A stretch of DNA of 64,000 bases from an uncultured Clostridium sp. (GTDB lineage: Bacteria; Bacillota; Clostridia; TANB77; CAG-508): NCBI GenBank assembly GCA_948471035.1, contig CAOKRC010000003.1, positions 49,976 to 113,975 of the forward strand, given 5' to 3'. How positions within the stretch are numbered: position 1 is the stretch's first letter; each line of letters begins with the position of its first letter. Shown piece after piece: positions 1 to 10,300 of the stretch. Made by a program: the position numbers and the translations under genes. A model generated the notes under the pieces. It did no database searches and had not been told where the DNA came from. It worked only from the letters and a program-made list of their open reading frames with translations.

Positions 1-2
1 AA

Positions 3-170
3 ATGGGAGCACGTATTAACGTAGAAATTTCAAAACCCCATGAAAATTATCAGTATACATCAGGGGATATCGAGCAAATTGCATACAAGATAATTAATCA
101 GCTTGGAAATGCAGATGCTAAAAAAATAGCTGAATATTTAAACCTTGCGACTGACGATTTTAAGAGCTAA
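3..170 (+). CDS. C-terminal end of an unrecognised protein (probably partial)
   Basis: An open frame ends with TAA just before a strong terminator. It can be read from an ATG at position 3, but the window begins two bases upstream, so a ribosome site cannot be judged and the gene may start earlier. The visible 55 residues are hydrophilic and probably helical, ending NLATDDFKS. I do not recognise the family. The terminator at 172-206 fits the end of a real transcription unit. Confidence 0.5.
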   Translation: MGARINVEISKPHENYQYTSGDIEQIAYKIINQLGNADAKKIAEYLNLATDDFKS

Positions 171-171
171 G

Positions 172-206
172 AAAAAACCGTTCACTTTTAGAGTGAACGG
201 TTTTTT
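172..206. terminator. Bidirectional intrinsic terminator
   Basis: Perfect stem CCGTTCAC/GTGAACGG with a short loop, flanked by A-run and T-run. It can end the plus-strand gene at 3-170 and the minus-strand DUF975 gene at 292-1053. Confidence 0.9.
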
Positions 207-291
207 CTATATTAACAAAAATATAAATGTATAGTATATTTATAAATGTTTTTCACCAACATTTATGTTCTTATATGTCAAATTTTTAATT

Positions 292-1053
292 CTATTCTTC
301 AGTTTTAGTTTCAGTAACTGTATTAGTTTCTGTTGCTTTACCTGCAAGGTCTTCATAGAAGCAAATGAAAGCAACCATTATATAAGGCATTAACCAAAGC
401 ATACCTATTCCCATAGTAATTCCAGCAAGAATTGACCAACCAATGAAAGTTAAACTTAACCAGAAAAATCTCCATCTGTTACCTCTCATTAGTTTTTCAC
501 TCATTTCTACGACTTCTTTGCCAGTCATATCTGGATTATCATTTAAAATATAGTAACTTAAAGAATATAAAAATCCTTTAACAATTACATAAATTAAAGA
601 AACAACATATCCAATTACACTTATAAAAGCTAAAAATCCAAAACCTGCAACTCCACCAGAAGATTCAGCAATTATTGCAGAAGCAAGAGAACCTCCAAGA
701 GAAACTACAAGTAAAATAATAAAAATTACAATTAAACATATAGGTAAAATCATTTTAAGAATTATATTCCCAAATACGCCCCATACCTTTGCAAATGAAG
801 AAAATCCAAAATTTAAAAAGTCTGTATAATTAACATCTTCATCTCTTTTAAGTTTCATAAAAGAAACAATTAATCCATAAGAAATAGGTGTAGAAATTAC
901 AAAAAGAATAATACCACCTACTACTGGAATAAGTCTGCAAACAAAGTTAATTACAAAAACAATAATTGCATAAACTAATGTAAGTAATGCAGATTTTCCC
1001 CATTTACCAGCAAGTGCCTTACGAGCATTTGCTCTAATTTCTGATGCTACCAT
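292..1053 (-). CDS. DUF975-family polytopic membrane protein
   Basis: A 253-residue protein that opens with the DUF975 hallmark (short basic segment with IRANARKAL followed by a first membrane helix). About five to six hydrophobic segments follow, including a Gly/Ala-rich pair near residues 100-160, and the tail is Thr/Glu-rich. The family is widespread in Firmicutes membranes and its function is unknown. The start is set by AAAGGAGGA about seven bases upstream of the ATG. It stands alone on the minus strand, with a terminator downstream and a roughly 270-bp gap upstream. No CGG codon occurs in frame. Confidence 0.8.
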   Translation of the reverse strand: MVASEIRANARKALAGKWGKSALLTLVYAIIVFVINFVCRLIPVVGGIILFVISTPISYGLIVSFMKLKRDEDVNYTDFLNFGFSSFAKVWGVFGNIILKMILPICLIVIFIILLVVSLGGSLASAIIAESSGGVAGFGFLAFISVIGYVVSLIYVIVKGFLYSLSYYILNDNPDMTGKEVVEMSEKLMRGNRWRFFWLSLTFIGWSILAGITMGIGMLWLMPYIMVAFICFYEDLAGKATETNTVTETKTEE

Positions 1054-1278
1054 AAAAACATCCTCCTTTTAATAATAAAATTCGACTTAAATATACAATA
1101 AATTATGTAATATGTCAATATAAAAGATGACATAAAAGTTACAATATAATAGGTTTACCCAATATAGTATAGACACGGTAATATAGAGCTTTCTTTTTTT
1201 GTATACTAAAAAAGAAAATGTCCAATATCACGCAAGAAAGAGTGGATTAATAGGATATCCATTATTCAGTAACAAAAT

Positions 1279-1306
1279 AGAGATAGAAAATTTAATTTCT
1301 ATCTCT
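1279..1306 (-). terminator. Intrinsic terminator after the HD-GYP regulator
   Basis: Stem AGAGATAGAAA/TTTCTATCTCT about 25 bases past the minus-strand stop codon at 1329. A T-rich stretch follows on the minus strand. Confidence 0.7.
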
Positions 1307-1328
1307 ACAAATATATAATAAAAACTTC

Positions 1329-2384
1329 CTAAATATACCTATTTTGTATATCTTTAATTTCATCATAGTGATTATCTAAAATATCTAAAAATACATCAGC
1401 AATTTTAGGGTCAAACTGAGTACCTTTGCATCTTTCAATTTCAGCTCTAACAACTTCTAGAGGAAGAGGTTCCCTGTATGATCTTTTAGAAGTCATTGCA
1501 TCAAAAGTATCGCTAACTGCAGCAATGCGAGCAAAAAATGGAATTTCTTCACCCTTTAATTTTCCAGGATATCCAGTACCATCATATTTTTCGTGATGAT
1601 GTTTAACAATAGGAATTAAATCCTTAAAAATAGTTGCAGTAGATAAAATATGTGCACCAATAGTAGGATGATTTTTAATTTCAGAATATTCATCATCAGT
1701 AAGTTTATCAGTTTTAAGCAAAATACTATCAGGAACACCAATTTTACCAATATCATGAAATAATCCACCAATACGTAAATCATTTAAATCATTTTCTGGA
1801 AGGTCCATATATTTACCAATCAAAACACTATACTCAGAAACTCTATCAGAATGCCCTCTTGTATATGAATCCTTAGCTTCAACAGTATAACGTAAAGTTT
1901 GAATACTCTCCATATAAGAACGTTCTAATTTATCATAAGTATCTTTTAACTCATTATTAATCTTCTTAATCAAATTCATCTGTGAAATAGCCTTAATACC
2001 AGACTCGATAAGAAGAAGTAACTGATCAAACTTATCACTCTTTTCACAATAACCTTGAATATCAAGACGTCTAATAGTTTCAAGAGGAGGAGCCAAATCT
2101 TTATGACCTGTTAGTAATAAAATATATAATTCTTTATTAAACTTTCTAATTTCCTCAACTACTTGGTCACCATGAATAGGAGTCATAATAAAGTCTAAAA
2201 GCATCAAATCAAAATGTTCATTTTTAACTTTTTCAATAGCTTCCATAGGATCAGTAACACCTGTAAATTCATATCCAGAACGTTTAAGAAAAATAGAAAG
2301 AGAATCAATAATACCAATTTCGTCATCAACAACAATTATTTTATAGCCATTAGAAGCCTGTGCTTCTACATTACCTTTTCTCAT
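1329..2384 (-). CDS. Response regulator with HD-GYP output domain
   Basis: A 351-residue two-domain protein. An N-terminal CheY-like receiver spans about residues 14-130, with the acidic pair VVDDE near 18-22, the probable phospho-acceptor Asp64 in LLDFIM and a conserved Lys in LTGHKD. After a helical linker comes an HD-GYP domain (about 160-345) with HDIGK, HHHEKYDGTGYP and the matching metal ligands. HD-GYP domains generally hydrolyse cyclic di-GMP, so it probably lowers this second messenger in response to a sensor kinase. It lies downstream of the histidine kinase at 2568-4359 on the same strand but behind a possible terminator, so the partnership is an inference. Start: AGAGGTG before ATG. 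Confidence 0.93.
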   Translation of the reverse strand: MRKGNVEAQASNGYKIIVVDDEIGIIDSLSIFLKRSGYEFTGVTDPMEAIEKVKNEHFDLMLLDFIMTPIHGDQVVEEIRKFNKELYILLLTGHKDLAPPLETIRRLDIQGYCEKSDKFDQLLLLIESGIKAISQMNLIKKINNELKDTYDKLERSYMESIQTLRYTVEAKDSYTRGHSDRVSEYSVLIGKYMDLPENDLNDLRIGGLFHDIGKIGVPDSILLKTDKLTDDEYSEIKNHPTIGAHILSTATIFKDLIPIVKHHHEKYDGTGYPGKLKGEEIPFFARIAAVSDTFDAMTSKRSYREPLPLEVVRAEIERCKGTQFDPKIADVFLDILDNHYDEIKDIQNRYI

Positions 2385-2538
2385 AGATTCACCTCTTAAT
2401 ATTTATATAGAACTATTATATTAGTAAATTAAAAGAAAAGCAATATAAAAATAGAAAAATTACATAAAAGAAGTAAAAAAATCGACAAAATTCGACTATA
2501 AAAGATTTAAATATAAAAACTTACAGTATATGAAATAA

Positions 2539-2560
2539 TACCCAGAGCCACCTCTGGGTA
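2539..2560 (-). terminator. Hairpin between kinase and regulator
   Basis: CCCAGAG/CTCTGGG stem extended by TA/TA, just beyond the frameshifted stop of the kinase. The following minus-strand sequence is only moderately T-rich, so it may be an attenuating or partial terminator. Confidence 0.55.
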
Positions 2561-2567
2561 TAAATAT

Positions 2568-4359
2568 CTATAAAGGAAGAATTATATTAAATTTAGTACC
2601 CTTTCCGTAGAGTAGAATCAAAAGTAATATCACCACTAAAATGGCCACGAATAGTTGAATAAGACATAAACATACCAAGACCAGTACCATTTTTGCCTTT
2701 AGTAGTAATCATCTCTTTAAACAACTTATCCTTAACCTCGATAGGCATACCGCACCCATAATCCTGAACAGAAATAACAAGATTATTATTATTTTTATTA
2801 AAGCTTAAATCTATGCTCTTATTAGTTTCACCATTATAGGCTTGAATAGCATTAGAAATAATATTATTAATAACTTGAACTAAACTATTAACATTACCAT
2901 GTAAAGAAATCATATCATCAATATTCATATTAACCTTCATATCAATTAAAGCATTCTTAAGCTCATGTTTCATAAGAATATTAATACGTTTAACAAGTTC
3001 ATTAATAGTAAAACTATCTTCCTCATCTTCATTTAAAGTAACAGCTTGTCCTTTAACAGCAGTAATAATATCAGACATATATGAAGTATGAGTTTTAATT
3101 TTCTCAATCCATTCACTCATATCATGTGCAATTTCGTGATGATCTTGAAAATTTACTTCAGGGTCTTCAATAGAATAATCATATTCTTTAACTAAATCAG
3201 TAAGACCTTCAGCAGCACCAGCAATAGACATAATAGGAGTTTTTAAGTTATGTGCAATACCACCAACAAGCTGACCAAGAGAAGCAAGACGTTCTTTTTC
3301 AACAAGTAAATCCTGATTTTCTTTAATCGTATTCATATCCTCAATATGTTGAGTTATATCCTTAAGAAGAATAAGAGTACCAACATATTTGCTATTTGAT
3401 TTTATATCATTAATTTCAATATTAAAATACTTATTTACACTTTCAAAATGCTTTTCAAAATGAAAAGTATCATTTGAAGACTTTATTTTATCTAAAGTTA
3501 TAAGCAATGAATCAATGTTAATATTGTGCTCATTAAAACCTTGTATTAAATCAGCAATATCCTTATTTCTAACATCATTTGATTTAACATTAAAAGTAGT
3601 TAAAAAAGTTTCATTAAAATCAGTAACAACATTATTTTCATTTAAAACAATATAACTGTCCGAAATTCTATCAACTATTTTTTGCAGAGCAATTGGCGTA
3701 ATTTTCAAAAAGTCAAATTTAAAAATAGCAAGAGCAAAACAAATTACAGTTGCAGTAAAAGAAAGCGGAGTAACGTATATAGTCATAGGCAATAGCTTAA
3801 AGCTTCCCAATATATTTATAACTATAGGAATTGAAATTCCTAAAACAATTAGTAAGGACTGTTTTGAAAAAAAACCAGAGTTTTTAATTGAAAAGCGTAA
3901 TAAACGAAATATTCCTAAAAACAATAAAGTATAAGAATAGATGTAGTGTACAAAAATATAAGGTCCATGAGTAGTATTATTAAGATTTGTAGAGTATATT
4001 TCGTAAAATAGATGATGATAATCATTTGTCCATAACACTAATAAAGATATTATAGGTACAACTAATAAAAGTAAATGTTTTTTACTAAAGTTTATTTTTG
4101 TGTTTTCAAATATCAAACCAGTAAAAAATACGCTAACAGGCAAAAAGCATCCACCAATATATGAAAAATAGTCAAAATATATTGGATTTATATTAAGTGT
4201 ATTGCTGAATGTAGTTAGCAATACAAAAAAGCATAATATAAATAATAATATTAAATTAATTAAAAAAATTTTTTTTAATTGCTCATTTTTTTTGTTTTTT
4301 AATATATAAAAATATAAAATTATAATTAAAATACAAGATAGAAATAGTAGAATATTCAT
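2568..4359 (-). CDS. Membrane sensor histidine kinase (7TM-PAS-kinase); one CGG +1 shift
   Basis: 596 residues once the shift is read. About seven hydrophobic segments (residues 1-215) resemble the 7TM sensor module of histidine kinases. A PAS-like region (225-340) follows, then the phospho-acceptor helix with AHNLKTP near residue 370. The ATPase domain has NNIISNAIQ (N box), DYGCGMP (G1) and GTGLGM (G2). Read plainly, the gene stops six codons after an in-frame CGG at 2607-2605. Reading C-GGA as glycine instead gives the normal ending LGKGTKFNIILPL, with the last strand of the ATPase fold. The gene starts 20 bp after the NRPS stop on the same strand, so it is probably co-transcribed with the NRPS. 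The signal it senses is unknown. Confidence 0.92.
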
Positions 4360-4379
4360 AATAGAAATCCACCTCTTTA

Positions 4380-7300
4380 TTAATTAATATATAAGTTAAA
4401 ATAACCAATATCTGTTAAATATTTAAAATAATTTCTGATATAGTTTATATCTATGTATGGCCATTCAAAACCTATTTTTAGTAAAAATTCTTTAGTAAAA
4501 TTAGATTGTATATTAACTTGCGATTTATATACTAGTTTTTTATCAGCATTCAAGTCATTTATGATGCCTTCAAGTTCTTGTTTCTTAGAAGAATCCTGTA
4601 ATAAAGCTTGAATAGTATTAGAAAATTCTTCATCTGGAATTAAACTAATATTAATGCCTATTTCATGTAACATATTGAATAATCTATCTAAATAAACATG
4701 TTTTTCATTCAATAAATGGAAAACTGTAAAATCTTTATTAATATGATTTGCAATATCAATAATTGCATTACCACAATAATCAATGGGTGTAAATTCACAA
4801 TATAAGTTTAGTAAACTTTTTGGAAAAACACCAATTTGTAAAAAAGATTTAAGTCTATTTACAAAAGCATTTTCAAAATGATTTTGTTGAAATTTGCCTT
4901 CAGAAAATCTGCTAGTTAAATTACCCATTCTTAAAATACAAGCTTGTAATCCACCTAAAATTGCATCTAAAACAAGTTTTTCTGCCTCAAATTTACTTCT
5001 AACATAAAAATTCTTTAAATTTTGTCCAATATAAAAGTTTGTTTCATTAAAGAACATATCTTTTTCAAAATTATTATCTATATTAGCACCCTCTGCAAGA
5101 TTATTTCCAGATACACTAATAGTAGAAACATGTAATAATTTTAAATTATATACCTTACAAAAGTCAATGACTCTTTTTGTACCTATAATATTAATTTTTT
5201 CAAAATCATTATAACTACCATAATGTTTTACTAATGCAGCACAATGAATAACAGTATTTACGTTAGTACCTAAAACATTATAATCAATCATATTTAAACC
5301 AAAGTCATTTAAAGTAATATCTCCTTCAACAAGTTTGATTCTATTTCCAATATAACTATCATATTGTGTATCAAAATAAAAATGTAAAACATTTTTTAGT
5401 CTATCTTCAGGAGACATATTATTTTTGCCTCTAATTAAACAATAAATTGTACCATTTTCCTTTTTTAAATAACTATCTAATACGTGTGCACCTAAAAATC
5501 CAGTAAAGCCTGTAAGAAGGACATTTCCAATAGGAGTATTTTGTATTTCCATATCTGTAGTTATTTGATTATTTTCCAGTATAGTATTATATTTCTCATA
5601 ATCAAAGTTGTTTTCTGTATAAGAATCAGTAGTATGATTAATACATTTTGCTAATTCCTGAACAGTAGGGTGATCAAATATGTCTGCGTAAGTTATTTGC
5701 AAATTATTACTAATAGCCTCAACTTGTAATTTAATAGCCAATAAAGAATTTCCACCCAATTCAAAGAAATCATCATCAATACCAATATCATCGAAAGATA
5801 ATAATTTCTTGAAAATATCTAAAAGTAATTTTTCATTTTCATTAGTTGGTTGTTTAATTTTACCTTTAATATGATTTGATTTAAAATTAGTAGGTAATGA
5901 TTTTCTATCAACCTTTCCATTTGTATTAATAGGTAATTTTTCTAGTTGCATAAAATAAGTAGGTATCATATAAATTGGTAAATTTCTTTTTAAGTATTGT
6001 TTTAATTCGTGTATATCAATTTGTTTATCAGCAACAATATAAGAGCAAATATTTTTTTCACCTTTAATTTCATTTACAATTGTAAAACATTCTTTCATAG
6101 AAGGAAAAGTTGCAATCCTAGCATTAACTTCCCCAATCTCAACTCTAAAACCTCTAATTTTTACCTGATTATCAATTCTTCCAATAAAATCAATACATCC
6201 ATTTGGCAACCATTTTACTAAATCGCCAGTCTTATATACTAATCCAGTTCCAAAAGGATTTTCAATAAATTTTTCATTAGTTAAATTATCATTATTTAGG
6301 TATCCTTTTGCAACTCCATCTCCACCAACCCATAATTCACCAGGTACTCCAATAGGATTTAAATTTCCTGTCGTAGAAACAACATATGCAGTTGAATTTG
6401 AAATTGGTTTTCCAATAGGTATTGAATTAGTATATTTTTTATCAATTGTAAAACAACAAGAAAAGGTAGTATTTTCTGTTGGACCATACCCATTAATAAC
6501 TGTTAAATTAGGGTTAGCCACTTTTACCATATTAATATGTTTTGGAGAAAGAACATCTCCACCAGTTAATAGTGTTTTTACACTACGAAACATATGAGGA
6601 TTTTCTTCACACAATTGATTAAATAGAGGTGCAGTAAGCCATAAAATAGTAATTTTATTATTAATTACATAATCTTGTAATAATTGAGAATCTAATAATG
6701 CTTCTTTTTTAATAATATATAACTCAAAACCATTTAACAAAGTACCAAAAATCTCAAAAGTACATGCATCAAAAACAATGGAACCTGTTTGAAGAATTCT
6801 TTCTTTTTTATCAAAAGTTATAAAATTATTATTTTTTACTAATCTAATAATATTTCTGTGTTTTACCATAACGCCCTTAGGATTTCCTGTTGAACCAGAA
6901 GTGTACATGATGTATGCTAAATTATCAGCAGAAATATTTTTACAATATATATTTTCAAAATCATTTTGAGAATATATAGGGCTATCTATATCAATACATA
7001 AGGCTTGTATAGTACCATTAGATTTATGAATATTAGCTTTTGTTGTTAAAAGAATTTTTGATTTTGAATCTCTTATAATATAATCTATTCTATCACTTGG
7101 GTAATTAACATCAATAGGAAGATATGTTGCACCGACTTTTAAAGTAGCAATAATAGATATTATAGATTCAAGAGATTTATCTAATAATAAGCAAACTATA
7201 TCATTTGTATTAACACTATTTGCAAGTAAAAACCTAGCTAACTGGTTAGCTTTTTCATTTAATTCTCTATAAGTTAATTTTTTATCTTCAAAAACAACAG

Positions 7301-10300
7301 CAATATTATCAGGAGTTTTTTCTACTTGCTCCTCAAATAAATCCACAATTGTTTTATTACTTGGATAATCCATTTTTGTATTATTAAAATCGTATAAAAT
7401 TTGATTTCTTTCTTCATTAGATAGCATATCAATATCAGCTATTTTGATTTCATTATTTTCCAAAACAGTGTTTAAAATATTAATATAATGAGAAGATAGT
7501 CGCTTAATAAAATCCTCATCAAACAACTTAGTACAATACTCAAAACGTAGTAAAAATTCATTATCCGTAGGAACAACTTCTAAAGATAAATCAAATTTAG
7601 AAATCTTACTATCAGGAATGAAATATTCAGTATGAGCATCTTTAAAATCAATAACAGGATAACCATTATTTTGATATATGAACATAACATCAAATAAAGG
7701 ATTTCTACTAGTATCTCTTTTTATATTTAATTCTTTTACCAATTTATCAAAAGGATAAGCTTGATTTTGGAAACAAGCTAAACAATGTTCTTTTATTGAA
7801 TTTGCAAACTCATTAAAACTTGCCAAATGATTAACTTTATTTCTAAGTACCAAAGTATTAACAAACATACCAAGCATATTAGAAAGTTCAGGCAATTCCC
7901 TACCAATAATAGGCGTACCAACTAAAATATCATCTCCAGATGAATATTTAGAAAGTAAAATATAATAAACAGACAACATTAACATATATGGAGTAATACC
8001 TAAATTTTTAGCAACATTATTTATCTTTTCAAAAGTATCCTTTGGTAAATTTATATAATAATTAGAACCCTCAAAACTTTGCACAGAAGGTCTAGGATAA
8101 GTTGTAGGCATATTTAATAAAGGTATTTCATCACAAAATTGATTTACCCAAAAATCCTGTAAATCTTTAAATTCATCTTTTTCAAATTGTTCTTTTTCCC
8201 ATAAAGTAAAATCCTTATAATCTATGTGTTTTTCAGGTAATACATTACCATTATACAAATCACAAAGTTCTTGTAGTAAAATACCTAAAGAAGTACCATC
8301 ACTAATAATGTGATGCATATCAAGTAATAATAACATCTTATTATTTGGTAAAAACACTTCCTTAGCCCTAAATAAAGGAGCTTTAGCTAAATCAAATGGT
8401 TTTACAAAATCAGCATAAACACTATTCAAATCATTAGAATCTAAACTATCAGTTAATAAAGAAAAATCAATCTTATCTTCTATAATTTGAACAATATCAT
8501 TATCTTTAATTTTAAAATGAGTACGTAAAACATCATGTCTATCAAGCAAGACCTGAAAACACTTTTGTAATAACTTTGTATCTAATGTTTTATCAACAAT
8601 AATTCCACCAGCAATATTATATAAAGTAGAATTAGCATCTAAACTTGAAGCATAATAAATTCTCTTTTGAGCAGAAGATAAAGGATAAAAATCCATTTTT
8701 TCAACTTTTTCAATATAAGAATTATTAGCTTTTGATTGTGTACTTTGAATGTAATTAGACAAATCTAATATAATTGGTTTGCTCAAAACATCTTTAACAT
8801 ATATTTGTACACCCAATTTATCATAAATCATTGTACAAAAATTCATAGCACAAAGTGAATCCCCACCAAGTTCAAGGAAAGAATCATCAATACTAATAGT
8901 ATTTACGTGTAAAAGAACCTTTAAAATATCAATCAAAGTAGCATCAATGTCATTACGAGGAGCAATAATTTCTTTTTCCTCATCACAAATAGTAGGAAGA
9001 GGTAGTGCATCTCTATTAATCTTACCATTATGATTATATGGAAGAGATGGTAAATCTATAAAATATTGAGGAATCATATAACTTGCTAAATCTTTTTTTA
9101 GAGTTAGTTTTAAACTATTAATATCTACAGGGCCACTTTTAACATAGTATGCACATAAAATATCATGGTTAAACTCATCAGTCTTCTTTGCTACAACACA
9201 TGAAGTAATATTTTTAAAATTCAAAATTTTCTCTTCAATTTCACCAAGTTCAACCCTAAATCCACGAATTTTTATTTGAGTATCAATTCTTTTACAATAC
9301 TCAAAAGAACCATCTTTATGAAGAATAGCACTATCACCAGAACGATATAAAATTTCATCAGGATTATATGGGTTTTTTATTAATTTTGTACTATTTAAAT
9401 CAGGTCTATTTAAGTAACCCTTAAATACACCGTCTCCAATAACTCCAATTTCACCAGGTACATTATAAGGAACTAGTTTTAAATTATCATCTAATAAAAT
9501 CATTTTTAAAGTTGGAATAGGTACACCTATATTAGATTTAGAAAGTAATAAATCTTCATTAGATAGTTCCTTAAAAGTAACATGTACAGTAGTTTCTGTA
9601 ATACCATACATATTAATTAACTTAGTAAAAGGATATTTATCTTTCCAAGGTTTAATTAAACAAGGTTTTAAAGCTTCACCAGCAAAAATAATATATCTTA
9701 TTTTTAAATTAGAGTCCTTACGTTTTAATTCCTCTGCTAATAAATTATAAAAATATGTAGGGGTTTGATCAAGAATAGTCACATTCTCTTTTCTTAATAA
9801 ATTTAAAAATTCAGCAGGGTCTTGAGCAACATCTTCAGGGACTAATATAAGTTTAGCACCATAAAGTAAAGTACCATACATTTCCCATACAGAAACATCA
9901 AAGGCAACCGAATGAAACATAGGCCAAACGTCATTTTCGTTAAAGTCAAATTGAAAAGAATCATTTTTTATTAACCTAACAACATTTCTATGGCATAATA
10001 AAGCACCTTTAGGTTTACCAGTAGAACCTGAAGTATAAATAATATAAAGTGAATCCTCAGGAGAAATATCGATATTACAGTTTGAAGTATCACTTGTATA
10101 AATATTGATATTATCTAAAGAAATATCAATTTTTGGAATGGCAAAAGGCATATCATCTGCAATATTTAAAAATAATAAAACCTTTGCTCCACTATCAGCT
10201 ACCATATATTTTACACGTTCTTCTGGATAGCCTAAGTTAATGGGTAAATAGCAAGCACCAACTTTAATAATAGCAAGAATTCCAATAACCATTTCTAAAG